A stretch of DNA of 64,000 nt from Phenylobacterium sp. (GCF_013911965.1 NZ_JACESE010000005.1:62001-126000); one strand, 5' to 3'; counted from the first letter of the stretch, positions 8,719 through 17,930 are shown. The notes: a model not told the origin generated them from the letters alone. Numbers and translations: made by a program.

Positions 8719-9623
8719 ACGACAAGCCCAAGGACATGGCCGTCTCCGCGCGCGCCCGCCTGACCAACCGGGCCCGCGAGCGCAAGGAGAACGCCCAGCT
8801 GCTGATGACCCGCTACGTCATCGAGCGGCTCCTGTGGCGCCTCAGCGTCTCGCCCTACCGGCAGCTCTTCGTGCTGAAGGGCGCCATGCTCTTCAGCCTC
8901 TGGGCGCCCACGCCCTACCGGGCCACCGGCGACCTGGACCTCCTGGGCTTCGGCAACAACGACCCCGACCAGGTCGCCGGCCTCTTCCGGGAAGTCATGG
9001 CCATCGCGGCGGACGACGGGATCGTCTTCAAGCCGGACACCGTGGTCGCGGCGGCCGCGCGCGCCGAGGACGAGTACGCCGGGGTTCGCCTCGACTTCCA
9101 GGCCGAGCTCGCGGGCGCGCGACTACCGATCCATGTGGACATCGGCTTCGGCGACGCGATCACCCCGGGCGCCCAGGACATCGAGTATCCGTCCCTGCTC
9201 GACCTGCCGCCGCCGAAGCTTCGCGCCTACCCGCCGGAGACGGTGGTGGCCGAGAAGTTCCAGGCCATGACGGCGCTTGGCATGGTCAATTCGCGGATGA
9301 AGGACTTCTTCGATCTGTGGGCCATCGCCAACACCTTCGCCTTCGAAGGCACGGTTCTGGCCGACGCCATCGCCGCCACCTTCGCGCGCCGCGAGACGCC
9401 GCTGCCCACGGAGCCGCCCCTGGCGCTGACGGCGGCCTTCGCGGACGCCAAGCAGGCCCAGTGGACGGCGTTCCTGAAGCGGACCGAAATCTCGCTCGCG
9501 CCCGAGCCCTTTCCGGAGATTCAGGCCCAAATCGTTGAACTCGTGATGCCGCCGACGCTCAGCGCCTCCAAGGGTGAGCCGTTCGGGGCCCACTGGCCCG
9601 CCGGCGGCGGTTGGACAACGTGA
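8715..9623 (+). CDS. abiEii: AbiEii nucleotidyltransferase toxin
   Basis: 302 residues from a GTG overlapping the abiEi stop. It has the nucleotidyltransferase core of AbiEii/AbiGii toxins: FVLKGAMLFSLW, then YRATGDLDLLGFGN (the G-x-DxDL metal-binding motif), and later TVVAEKFQAM and SRMKDFFDLW, both typical of this family. Related toxins transfer nucleotides to tRNA or other acceptors and stop growth. With abiEi it gives abortive infection and/or element stabilisation. After the stop, 9624-9741 holds GC-rich repeats but no gene. Confidence 0.9.
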   Translation: MNDKPKDMAVSARARLTNRARERKENAQLLMTRYVIERLLWRLSVSPYRQLFVLKGAMLFSLWAPTPYRATGDLDLLGFGNNDPDQVAGLFREVMAIAADDGIVFKPDTVVAAAARAEDEYAGVRLDFQAELAGARLPIHVDIGFGDAITPGAQDIEYPSLLDLPPPKLRAYPPETVVAEKFQAMTALGMVNSRMKDFFDLWAIANTFAFEGTVLADAIAATFARRETPLPTEPPLALTAAFADAKQAQWTAFLKRTEISLAPEPFPEIQAQIVELVMPPTLSASKGEPFGAHWPAGGGWTT

Positions 9624-9741
9624 AGTGCCGGCCGGCCGACCAGCGCAACGGTTGGTAAAGTATCGTTAGCCATAGTCGCCTGGCGCGCGAGCGCGCGGGG
9701 CTCCGCCGCAGGCGCTCCCCGACGCCGAGTAAGGACACCGC

Positions 9742-10518
9742 ATGGCGGAAACGCAGATCGAATGGACCGACGCCACCTGGAACCCAGTGGCTGGCTGCTC
9801 CATCATCACGGCCGGCTGCACCAACTGCTACGCCATGGAGATGGCGCGCCGGCTCGAAGCCATGGGCGCCCCGAAGTACCAGGGCCTGACGCGTCGCAGT
9901 GGCGGCCGTACGATCTGGAACGGCGTGGTGCGGGAAGATGCGGCCGCGCTGGAGATTCCCTACACCTGGAAGAAGCCGCGTAAGATCTTCGTCAATTCAA
10001 TGAGCGACCTCTTCCACGAGGCGGTCAGCGACGACTTCATCCTGTCGGTCTGGCGCGTGATGCGCGATACGCCGCACCACAACTACCAGATCCTCACGAA
10101 GCGGCCGGAGCGGATGGCGGAGGTCGTCGCGCGTCGCGTTCCCGATGTCTTGCCCAACGTCTGGCTCGGGACGAGCGTCGAGGACGCCCCGGCGCGGGGA
10201 CGCATCGATCACCTTCGGCGCGCGCCGGCCGCCATCCGCTTCATCTCGTTCGAGCCGCTGATCGGCGCGGTGGGCGAGCTCGATCTGACCGGAATCCACT
10301 GGGCGATTGTCGGCGGCGAAAGCGGCCGCGCGGCCCGTCCGATCCGCGAGGCGTGGATTGACGAAATCTACGAACAGTGCGGCGACTATGGTACAGCTTT
10401 CTTCTTCAAGCAGTGGGGAACTTGGGGGAAGGACAACAAGCGGCGCTCGAAGAAGGCCAATGGCCGCGAGTACCGGGGGCGGACCTGGAACGAGATGCCG
10501 GTCACCGCGGACCTTTGA
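9742..10518 (+). CDS. Phage Gp37/Gp68-like DUF5131 protein
   Basis: 258 residues. The N-terminus IEWTDATWNPVAGC followed by AGCTNCYAMEMARR is the hallmark of the DUF5131 (phage Gp37/Gp68) family and carries the three-cysteine motif (C-x6-C-x2-C); the arrangement is reminiscent of radical-SAM-like iron-sulfur proteins. Further family blocks are IFVNSMSDLFHEAV, QILTKRPERM, PNVWLGTSVED, RFISFEPLIG and WAIVGGESG. The start is preceded by AAGGA. The biochemical activity is unknown. The next gene is its usual partner TcmP, 37 bases on. Confidence 0.88.
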   Translation: MAETQIEWTDATWNPVAGCSIITAGCTNCYAMEMARRLEAMGAPKYQGLTRRSGGRTIWNGVVREDAAALEIPYTWKKPRKIFVNSMSDLFHEAVSDDFILSVWRVMRDTPHHNYQILTKRPERMAEVVARRVPDVLPNVWLGTSVEDAPARGRIDHLRRAPAAIRFISFEPLIGAVGELDLTGIHWAIVGGESGRAARPIREAWIDEIYEQCGDYGTAFFFKQWGTWGKDNKRRSKKANGREYRGRTWNEMPVTADL

Positions 10519-10555
10519 GCGCATAGACGCGGCGCGGCGGCGCCGGGAGCGATAG

Positions 10556-11815
10556 GTGGTCACCAAGGCTTATGCGTGGGCGGACGGCGCGCCGCTCGAC
10601 GATCACACCGAGCGGAAGCACAAGATCCTGCGGGAGTATTTCTTCCGTTACATCACGGTGCGCTGTCAGATCCCGCTGCAGACTAAGTTCCGGCTTGCGG
10701 TCGTGGACGGCTTCTCGGGCGCGGGGCGGTATCGGTGCGGCAGCCCCGGCTCCCCGATCATCTTCATCGAGGAGCTGCAGCGCGCGCTCGAGGCCGTGAA
10801 CCTACAGCGCGCCGTGCAGGGGCTCGGTCCGGTCGAGATCGAGTGCCTGCTGATCTTCAACGACGCGAAGCGGGACGTCACCGAACTGCTTAAGGCGCAC
10901 TGCGCGCCCGTCGTGGCCGCCGCCAAGGAGACCTGCCCGAAGCTGCACTTGCAGGTCGGCTACATGTCCGAGGATTTCGAGGCGGCCTATCCGGCCATCC
11001 GGGATCTCGTCGCCGAAGGCCGCTACCGAAACGTCCTGTTCAACCTTGACCAGTGCGGTCATTCCGCCGTCGAGCGGGGAACGCTGGTCAACATCATGCG
11101 AGCCACGCCGTCGGCCGAGATCTTCTACACCTTCGCCATCGAGTCGCTGCTGGCCTTCCTGAGTCGGACCGATCCGGCGCTGCTGGAAACACAGGTGCGG
11201 CCGCTGGGGCTCTCCGCGGCGGACTTCCAGGGCTTCTCGGGGCCGGTCAGCAACCACGTCTGGTTGGGCGCGGCCGAACGGGTGGTTTTCGAGACGTTCA
11301 AGGGCTGTGCGCCGTTCGTGAGCCCGTTCTCGATCCACAATCCCGAGGGTTGGCGCTACTGGCTCGTTCACTTCGCCAACAACTACCGGGCGCGGCAGGT
11401 CTACAACGACGTGCTGCACGCCAATAGCAGCGAGCAGGCGCATTTCGGCCGCTCCGGCCTGAACATGCTGGCGTACGACCCGGCGCGCGACGGCGCGCTC
11501 TATCTCTTCGACACCGGCGGCCGCGGCGGCGCCAGGACCGAACTCCTGGCGGACATCCCACGCCTCGTGGCGGGTGCCGGCGACGTGATGAACGTCGGGG
11601 AGTTCTACGAGTCGATCTACAATGCGACCCCGGCGCATACCGACGACATCCACGCGGCTATGATCGAGAGCGACGAGCTTGAGATCATCACACCCACCGG
11701 CGGCGAGCGGCGCAAGCCGAACACGATCACCATCGGCGACACGCTGCGCCTGAAGAATCAGCGCACCTTCTTCCCCCTCTTCATCAAATCGGAAGGGCCG
11801 TCGGGCGACCACTGA
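10556..11815 (+). CDS. tcmP: Three-Cys-motif partner protein TcmP
   Basis: 419 residues from a GTG. The protein matches the TcmP family, named for its association with DUF5131/three-Cys proteins: an N-terminal HTERKHKILREYFFRYI block and RLAVVDGFSGAGRYRCG, which resembles a Rossmann/methyltransferase-type glycine loop, then conserved RNVLFNLDQCGHSAVERGT. The C-terminal 120 residues resemble a winged-helix region. The role is unknown. The TGA at 11813-11815 is followed in the same frame, with no ATG, GTG or TTG, by the open frame of the next PIN-domain protein. Confidence 0.85.
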   Translation: MVTKAYAWADGAPLDDHTERKHKILREYFFRYITVRCQIPLQTKFRLAVVDGFSGAGRYRCGSPGSPIIFIEELQRALEAVNLQRAVQGLGPVEIECLLIFNDAKRDVTELLKAHCAPVVAAAKETCPKLHLQVGYMSEDFEAAYPAIRDLVAEGRYRNVLFNLDQCGHSAVERGTLVNIMRATPSAEIFYTFAIESLLAFLSRTDPALLETQVRPLGLSAADFQGFSGPVSNHVWLGAAERVVFETFKGCAPFVSPFSIHNPEGWRYWLVHFANNYRARQVYNDVLHANSSEQAHFGRSGLNMLAYDPARDGALYLFDTGGRGGARTELLADIPRLVAGAGDVMNVGEFYESIYNATPAHTDDIHAAMIESDELEIITPTGGERRKPNTITIGDTLRLKNQRTFFPLFIKSEGPSGDH

Positions 11816-11830
11816 ACGACGGCAGCCAGC

Positions 11831-12973
11831 CTGAACACCCTCGCGCATCATCTGGCCCATCCCGAGATCACGATCGAGGCCCATACCAAGGCCCGCCAGA
11901 TCGAACTGGCCCAAGCCCTGCCGCCGACCCGGGTCTATCTCGACACCAAGTTCTGGCTCATTGCGCGGGACGTCGTCCGGGGCGTCCGGACCGAGGCCGT
12001 CGATGTCGCGTTCGTCGACCGCCTGGCCGCACGGGTCGCCGCGCGCGAGGTGTTCTGCCCGATCAGCGAGACGGTGTTCCTCGAACTGATGAAGCAGTCC
12101 GACCGCACGTCGCGCCGCGCGACGGCGGAGTTGGTCGATGCGTGGAGCGCCCGCGCCACCTTGATCCCGGCCCAGACGCGCATCGCGACCGAGATCGCCC
12201 ACTTCTTCCACGCCGTGCGCTATCCGGGCCACGTGCATCCGCTGGACGACCTGGTCTGGTCAAAGCTCAGCTACGTGATGGGGTTCGTGCATCCGTCGAA
12301 GACGCCTTTCGACGCCGCGACCGAACTTGCCCTGCAGAAGGCGTTTCTGGATCACATGTGGGACCGGCCGCTGGTCGAAATCGTCGACCACCTGGCCGGC
12401 GTGGACGCCGACGCCTTCGACATCGACCACGTCGCGCTGGCCCAAACCCTGAACGACGGCGTGGCGGCGCATGCGCACACCATCGACGGCTTCTCGGCGG
12501 CCTATGAGGAAGAGGTGCGCGGCGTCGTCGATCTGCTGGGCGACGTGGCGCTCGACGTCATGGCCGGCATGGCCGCGAAGGAAGGGATCGCCGGGCCGCT
12601 GCCGGCCGACCGGCCGGGCCAGGTTAACATGCTCAAGAACCTGCTGGTGGCCATGCTGAAGGCCCCCGAACCTCGGCGCACCCTCCGGACGGCGCATGTG
12701 CTGGCGACGCTGCATGCCGCCGTGCGCGCCAACAAGGGCCGGAAGTTCAAGCCCAACGACCTGCCGGATTTCGATCACGCGGCCGCCGCCGTGGGCTATT
12801 GCGACGCCTTCTTCACCGATCACAAGCTCTGCAAGCTGCTCACGCTTCCGCCGGTTGGGCTCGACACCGCCTTCGTTTGTCGGGTGATGTCGGATGTCGG
12901 CGATGCGGTCGACTGGCTAGGCGTCCTGCCGCACGCCGACCGCACGCCCAAGGACAGCGCGGCCAGGGCCTGA
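11831..12973 (+). CDS. PIN-domain-like nuclease, start unusual
   Basis: The frame has protein-like sequence immediately after the tcmP stop and throughout to 12973. It contains a PIN-type core: a first strand with Asp (RVYLDTKFW, Asp38 counted from a CTG at 11831), an acidic helix (ISETVFLELM) and the terminal GYCDAFFTDHKLCKLL (about residues 322-337), where PIN nucleases have their last two Asp residues. No ATG, GTG or TTG lies between the tcmP stop and the PIN core; the next such codon (GTG 12050) would remove the catalytic first strand. The start is either CTG at 11831 or readthrough of the TGA. The protein is probably a metal-dependent RNase. Confidence 0.7.
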   Translation: MNTLAHHLAHPEITIEAHTKARQIELAQALPPTRVYLDTKFWLIARDVVRGVRTEAVDVAFVDRLAARVAAREVFCPISETVFLELMKQSDRTSRRATAELVDAWSARATLIPAQTRIATEIAHFFHAVRYPGHVHPLDDLVWSKLSYVMGFVHPSKTPFDAATELALQKAFLDHMWDRPLVEIVDHLAGVDADAFDIDHVALAQTLNDGVAAHAHTIDGFSAAYEEEVRGVVDLLGDVALDVMAGMAAKEGIAGPLPADRPGQVNMLKNLLVAMLKAPEPRRTLRTAHVLATLHAAVRANKGRKFKPNDLPDFDHAAAAVGYCDAFFTDHKLCKLLTLPPVGLDTAFVCRVMSDVGDAVDWLGVLPHADRTPKDSAARA

Positions 12974-12975
12974 CG

Positions 12976-14538
12976 TCAGCCCTCGATCGCGGAGCCGGCG
13001 AGTGCGGAGGCGTCGAGCTCCACGAGGTTTTCCGGGTTGATCACCACGTGCAGGCCGTGCCGCGCGGCGAGGTCCTCGGCGTAGTCCTGCAGGTCCGCCA
13101 CCGCCGGGCGCACGTCGAGCGGATCGAAGCTCGTCGACCGATACTCCTCAGTGTGGTCCGCGGCGGCCTTGAGCGTCACATTGAGCGCGTAGCTGACCGA
13201 CGCTCCGGCCAGGCTGGCCGTGTTGATGTAGATGGCGTTCACGGGCTCGGCCGGCTCGCCGATGTCGCGTCTGTCGAAGGCGAACCAGGCGGTGGGGGCG
13301 TCGCTGGAGAGGTCGGCCGCCAGGGCCACGCCGCGCGCCTCCCATAGGTCCTGCAGCGAAAAGGCGCCGCCGGGCGGTACGCCGGCCAAGGCCAAGAGCC
13401 GCTCCCAGGCTTCCAGGGCGCGGCTCCAGGCCGGGAGCTGCTGGAGATAGGGACCGTCTAGCCTTGAGCTCATCGGCAGGGTGACGGCCGCCGCTACGGA
13501 CATCGACGGCGTCAGGACGATCACGCCGTCGCCGCGCGCCAGATAGCCAAGGCCGCGGAGCAACTGGATCCAGGCGCGCAAGGTCCGAGGCGTCGAGTCG
13601 AAGCTGGCCGTCGTGTTGAAGGTGGCGGCGCCGGCGCTCAGCTTCAGCGTGAAATCGGGATGGCGGATGAGCAGCCAGGTTCCTTCGCCCGCCGACGCCG
13701 GCAAGCCGGCGAGCATCTCCGTGTCGAACACTGCGGCCGGCGACAAGCCCGCCCCTCGAATGGACACCGTGCAGCGGCCGACGCTCGGCGGTTCGATGCG
13801 CAACTCCTCGAGACCGTCCAGCACCGCGCCCACATAAGGCAGCCGAATGCCGAACCGCGTGTCGAAGGCCCGTAGCTGCTCCGGCTTGAGCGGCCGAAGA
13901 CCGAGGACGACGTCACTGAGGTGATCGGCGCTTTCGACCCAGAACAGCGCTTCGGCCTCAAGGCCGCCGTCTTCGTAGCCAAGCTCTTCGAGCTGGCGCT
14001 GCTTTTCGATCCCGTAGGCCGCCCGGTCCTCCCCGCAGGCGCGCCGCAACGCCTCGGCGAGGCCTTCGGGCGACGGGGCGAACCGCACGCCGAATTTGGC
14101 AGGGTCGAAGGTCAGGGTGAGATTGTTTAGGTCGAATCGACCTTGAGCGTGGGCGGTCCGCAGCCGATGCAGGACCCGTTCAAGGGCGGGGCCCAGCAGG
14201 TGGATGAGGTAGCCGGTGCGTGCTTCGCCGTCGGGGGTCAGGCGAAGCACGACGACGAAGGAGGGACGAGGGTCCTTGGCCAATCGCTCAACGGCTGAGA
14301 GGCTCAGCTTCACCGGGCCGCCTCGCGCCGTGGATTTCAGCTGCGCGAGGCAGGCGGTCGGCAATCGCGCGTCGAGGGCGCCGGTGTCGGGGCCCGACAT
14401 CGGGAACTCGACGACAAAGTCCCAGCCCGTTCGGTCCCGGTTGCTCTTGTTGCAAGTCAGGCCGGCGCGGACGCACAGATGGGCGAAGAGGGTCTCGCCG
14501 GCTTCGCCCAGCTCATCCGATGTCAGTTCCTGCGACAT
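12976..14538 (-). CDS. Predicted PD-(D/E)xK-type nuclease (DUF4365-like N-terminus), unknown C-terminus
   Basis: About 520 residues from the ATG at 14538; the frame is open 38 codons further upstream but the conserved region begins here. The N-terminal domain has EAGETLFAHL, then RTGWDFVVEF and ACLAQLKST, i.e. the E...D...QxK order of PD-(D/E)xK nucleases such as DUF4365/Mrr-like proteins. The remaining about 350 residues are not recognised. It converges on the PIN gene with two bases between the stops and may belong to the same defence module on the opposite strand, although nothing shows they act together. Confidence 0.6.
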   Translation of the reverse strand: MSQELTSDELGEAGETLFAHLCVRAGLTCNKSNRDRTGWDFVVEFPMSGPDTGALDARLPTACLAQLKSTARGGPVKLSLSAVERLAKDPRPSFVVVLRLTPDGEARTGYLIHLLGPALERVLHRLRTAHAQGRFDLNNLTLTFDPAKFGVRFAPSPEGLAEALRRACGEDRAAYGIEKQRQLEELGYEDGGLEAEALFWVESADHLSDVVLGLRPLKPEQLRAFDTRFGIRLPYVGAVLDGLEELRIEPPSVGRCTVSIRGAGLSPAAVFDTEMLAGLPASAGEGTWLLIRHPDFTLKLSAGAATFNTTASFDSTPRTLRAWIQLLRGLGYLARGDGVIVLTPSMSVAAAVTLPMSSRLDGPYLQQLPAWSRALEAWERLLALAGVPPGGAFSLQDLWEARGVALAADLSSDAPTAWFAFDRRDIGEPAEPVNAIYINTASLAGASVSYALNVTLKAAADHTEEYRSTSFDPLDVRPAVADLQDYAEDLAARHGLHVVINPENLVELDASALAGSAIEG

Positions 14539-14682
14539 GCCCCAAGCTAGCTGGCCGCAGGGTCGACCGCCTAGGCCCTCGGCGAACGCGGCGCGCCATG
14601 GCGCGCCGCGGTCGAGTAGCTGAAGGACTTGTTCAATGTCCCTCCCGGCCATAAATGCCAGTGGCCGTCTGCCTAGCCGTGC

Positions 14683-17166
14683 TCAGCGACCCCGATCCAA
14701 TCCCCGCTCGCGCCCGACCGACCGGGCCAGTTCGTCAGCCAGCCCGCGCTGCGGTCCGCTCCGGTCGATGCCAAGTTCGCTCCGCCGACGCGCCAGCGCC
14801 TGCCGCAGCTCAGGATCCCGATGCAGCTGCGTCGCGAGGCGATGGAAGTCGCGCTCGACAGCCCGGCGAGCGAAAATGTCGCCACCGGCCTTTGCCGATC
14901 GGCTCTTTGCGTCAGTCCAATCGGCGATGAACCGGTCGGCGCGCCGCGTGATCGGATCCGTGCCGCTGACGCCGCGACGCGCCGCGAAGCCGTCGCTGTA
15001 GTCGAGCGTGGTGTCCTTGGGCCGTTCGCGGCTGAGCGTCGCCGCCAGCTCCGAGCGGCTGCGGAAGTCTTCACGTGCATAGTGCAGCGTCGCCTCGGAG
15101 CGATGCCGCGTCATCCCGACGTAGGTGGCGTGTCGATCGAGGCCGCTCGTCGCCAACAGGTGCGTCCGGTCGACGGTGACGCCCTGGCTCTTGTGGATGG
15201 TGGCGGCGTAGCCGTGATCGACGTGGGCGTATTCATGCGTCGAGAAGGCGACCTGGCGTGCGCCCGGCCCGTCGAGACGCACCGAAATCGTGCTGCCCTC
15301 CACGCGCTCGACCACGCCGAGGGAGCCGTTCTTCACGCCAAGGGAGCGCTCGTTGCGCAGGAACATGATCCGGTCGCCAGCGGCGAACGCCCGCTCGCCG
15401 CGCTCTGTTTGCACGACCTGGTCTTCGCCGAGGCGGCCGCTGTCCCTGAGCCGCTGCCGCGCGAGACCGTTCAGTTCGGCGACGTCGGTCCGGGTGTGCG
15501 CCAGCATGATCTGTCGGTCCGCTGGGTTGGCGAGCCGCGCCTCATTCCACTGCTCGACGAGGCCGGCGCGCGCATCAGCTCGCGTGGCGTGCTCGACCAC
15601 CGACCCTTGCGCCGCGTAGCGATCAAGCGCCTGCGAGGTCCGGCCCGTGGCGAACTCCCGCGTCGCCTGCCGCTGCCAATCAGCAGTCTGCCGGCGGACC
15701 TCCGTGATCTCCGCGGCGCCATGCCGTTCGGCCAGTGCGCGGAAGGCCGCGCCGGCCTCAATAGCCTGCAACTGCTCGACGTCGCCGACCAGGACGACCT
15801 TGGCGCCCGCCTGCTCCGCATGCCCGAGCACGCGCTCCATCTGCCGGGAACCCACCATGCCGGCTTCGTCGATCACCAGCACGTCGTTCGGGCCCAGCCG
15901 GTCCCGGTCGTTCGCCCAGCTGTGTTCGAGGCTGGCAAGCGTTCGCGACCTGATGCCGGAGCTGCCTTCCAGGCTCTCGGCCGCGATGCCAGAGAGCGCC
16001 GCGCCGCGGACGTTCAGGCCGTCGGCTTCCCACGCCTCGCGCGCCGCGCCGAGCATGGCGCTCTTGCCGGAGCCGGCGTAGCCGACGACCAGCGAGAGAT
16101 CGCCGCCGCCGGTGACATGCGCCAAGGCCTCGGACTGCTCCCGCCCGAGGGTGGCGGCGCGCCCGCCATCTTCTTGCGGGCGGACCGCAAGATCCTTGCG
16201 GGTGGCGAGCCGTTCGGCGGCGTCTTCCAGCCGCTGTTCGACAGCTAGCATCTCCCGCGTGGTGAAACGCTCGCGACCCCCGCCGTCCTTGCCGAGGGCC
16301 ACTATCTCCGGCGACGTCCGCATCGCCGAAAGCGCGCGCTGGAACTGCTCGGCGTCATCCGTGTGCCGGTGCGCGAAGCGCATCAGGTCGTGGTCGGTGA
16401 AGGTGCTCTGCTGGCGGGTGATGGCGTTCAGCCCGACCGACGGGTTCGCCGCCAGGACCTCGCCGTTGCGACGCGCGATCTCGCGATGCTCGGCGAGCCG
16501 CTCCGCCGCCTCGCCGCGGTCCCCACGGCCGGACGCGGCGGCGCCGATCTTGTTCTGCGGCTCGAGGTCGATCCCCTGGTCCTTCAGGCTGCGGTGATCG
16601 ATGGCGGCGTCAATGTCGAGTTCGGCGAGGCGCGCATTCACATGCTCGGCCCAGGCCTCGCGCCAGTGCGAGAGCAGCTCGGTGCGGTTCCAGTCCCGCG
16701 CCTTCTGCCCAAACCCGTCGCCTTCCACCTGGCGCATCGAGAGCATGACGTGGGCGTGCGGCTTGGGCGTGCCGTCCTCCGCCATGTCCCAATGCACATT
16801 GAGGTCGGCGACCATGCCGCGATCGACGAACTCGCGCTGCACGAAGTCACGCGCCAGGCGCACGCCTTCGGCCTGATTCATCTCGCGGGGAATGGCGAAC
16901 TCGACCTCGCGGGCGAGCTGCGCATCCTTGCGCGCTTCGCCGGCCTCGACCGCGTTCCAGAGCGTTTCGCGATCGCGCCACTGCTCCGGTGCGCCGTCCG
17001 GCAGCATGACCTCGGAATGGACGACGCCGGCCTTGTTGCTGAAGTCGTGCGGGCGGGCGAGCCGCTCGTCGTTCAGGCGCGACGCCGAACGGTACGCAGC
17101 GGCGGCCACCGCGCTGGAGCCGTTGGCGCGGCTGATCACCTTCGCCGAGAAGTGATAGATCGCCAT
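14683..17166 (-). CDS. traA: Ti-type conjugative relaxase/helicase TraA
   Basis: 827 residues. The N-terminal MobA/MobL relaxase domain (about 1-230) starts MAIYHFSAKVISRANGSSAV, then has histidines in NVHWDMAEDGTPKPHAHVM (HxH metal site). A TraI-like superfamily 1 helicase follows: Walker A GYAGSGKSA, Walker B VLVIDEAGMVGSRQ, GDVEQLQAI, and C-terminal HGYAATIHKSQGVTVDRTHL with YVGMTRHR. The protein nicks oriT and is transferred with the strand. At 827 residues it is shorter than the roughly 1,100-residue Agrobacterium TraA. It is divergent from traC-traD-traG, with the candidate oriT between them, exactly as on Ti plasmids. Confidence 0.93.
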   Translation of the reverse strand: MAIYHFSAKVISRANGSSAVAAAAYRSASRLNDERLARPHDFSNKAGVVHSEVMLPDGAPEQWRDRETLWNAVEAGEARKDAQLAREVEFAIPREMNQAEGVRLARDFVQREFVDRGMVADLNVHWDMAEDGTPKPHAHVMLSMRQVEGDGFGQKARDWNRTELLSHWREAWAEHVNARLAELDIDAAIDHRSLKDQGIDLEPQNKIGAAASGRGDRGEAAERLAEHREIARRNGEVLAANPSVGLNAITRQQSTFTDHDLMRFAHRHTDDAEQFQRALSAMRTSPEIVALGKDGGGRERFTTREMLAVEQRLEDAAERLATRKDLAVRPQEDGGRAATLGREQSEALAHVTGGGDLSLVVGYAGSGKSAMLGAAREAWEADGLNVRGAALSGIAAESLEGSSGIRSRTLASLEHSWANDRDRLGPNDVLVIDEAGMVGSRQMERVLGHAEQAGAKVVLVGDVEQLQAIEAGAAFRALAERHGAAEITEVRRQTADWQRQATREFATGRTSQALDRYAAQGSVVEHATRADARAGLVEQWNEARLANPADRQIMLAHTRTDVAELNGLARQRLRDSGRLGEDQVVQTERGERAFAAGDRIMFLRNERSLGVKNGSLGVVERVEGSTISVRLDGPGARQVAFSTHEYAHVDHGYAATIHKSQGVTVDRTHLLATSGLDRHATYVGMTRHRSEATLHYAREDFRSRSELAATLSRERPKDTTLDYSDGFAARRGVSGTDPITRRADRFIADWTDAKSRSAKAGGDIFARRAVERDFHRLATQLHRDPELRQALARRRSELGIDRSGPQRGLADELARSVGRERGLDRGR

Positions 17167-17196
17167 GACGGCGTCACTCCGCAGCCGACGTCGGTC

Positions 17197-17216
17197 ACGA
17201 CGTATAAGCGCGCACT
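17197..17216. other. Candidate origin of transfer (oriT) nick region
   Basis: The 166-base gap between traA and traC contains ACGACGTATAAGCGCGCACT. From memory this resembles the nick region of Ti-plasmid/RSF1010-type oriT (GACGTATAATTGCGCCCT). The position between the divergent traA and traC genes is where Ti-plasmid oriT lies. The match is incomplete in the second half, so the nick position cannot be assigned. Confidence 0.5.
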
Positions 17217-17332
17217 CAGACCTGCGGCCGTTCGTGACTGGCGGGGCATTGCAGCATCGCCCACTTGGCGGACGAACTCAACCTGAGCTAGCATGTTGTC
17301 GGGGGCGCATCCGCTTGAAGGAGCGTACCTGC

Positions 17333-17617
17333 ATGCGCAAACCTCGCGACATCGACGCCGAACTGAAGGCTCTGGCTGACAAGGCGAAGGGCCTGAAGGC
17401 GCGGAAGATCACCCAGCTCGGCGAGCTCGTCGCCGCCACCGGCGCCGACAGCCTCGACATCGACTCCTTGGCCGGCGTCCTGCTCAGCGCCGTCGAAGAG
17501 AAAGACGCGTCCGCGAAGGAGGCGTGGCGCCGCAAGGGCGCGGCCTTCTTTCAACGCGCACGCCGGAGCGGCGCGTCGCGCAACGGATCTGAGGAACACG
17601 CTCGGGGCGCTCCGTAG
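17333..17617 (+). CDS. traC: TraC-like conjugal transfer accessory protein
   Basis: 94 residues starting MRKPRDIDAELKALADKAKG after an upstream GAAGGAG ribosome-binding site. It is a small basic helical protein whose N-terminus, size and place (first gene of the traCDG operon, divergent from traA) fit TraC of Ti-type systems. TraC is thought to be an accessory protein of the relaxosome. The C-terminal 20 residues are Arg-, Ser- and Gly-rich. Assignment rests on context as much as on sequence. Confidence 0.7.
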   Translation: MRKPRDIDAELKALADKAKGLKARKITQLGELVAATGADSLDIDSLAGVLLSAVEEKDASAKEAWRRKGAAFFQRARRSGASRNGSEEHARGAP

Positions 17618-17681
17618 CAACGCCGCCGCCGTTCGGCGGGCGGAAGCCTACCGGGCGCGCACAGACACGCGGAGCTGGGTC

Positions 17682-17930
17682 GTGGAAAGACGCGAACGCA
17701 CCCATCGGCTGATCGAACTCGGCGGCCTGGTCCAGAAGTCAGGCCTGGCCGATGCCGTGGACGACGACCGGGCGACACTCTACGGCGCTCTGTTGGCGCT
17801 CGCTGAGACGCTGTCTCCGGCCGACCGCCAGGCCACGCTAGCGCTCTGGCGCCGTCGTGGGCAGCGGGCCTTCGAGGCCGAGCAGGACGCGAAGAAGGCG
17901 GCGGCCGACGCACCGGCGGTGTCGCCGTGA
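17682..17930 (+). CDS. traD: TraD-like conjugal transfer protein
   Basis: 82 residues from a GTG. The core RTHRLIELGGLVQKSGLADA is typical of Ti-type TraD, a short helical protein of unknown mechanism found between traC and traG. The frame is open upstream through at least 17589 and reads as plausible protein (ending RARTDTRSWVVERRER), so the true start may be earlier. The stop overlaps the traG start (GTGA), showing coupling. Confidence 0.7.
   Translation: MERRERTHRLIELGGLVQKSGLADAVDDDRATLYGALLALAETLSPADRQATLALWRRRGQRAFEAEQDAKKAAADAPAVSP

Noticed and set aside
14821-16248. 475-codon open frame on the plus strand
   Set aside because: It is the antisense shadow of traA in GC-rich DNA; the minus-strand product has clear relaxase and helicase motifs and this one has no family character.
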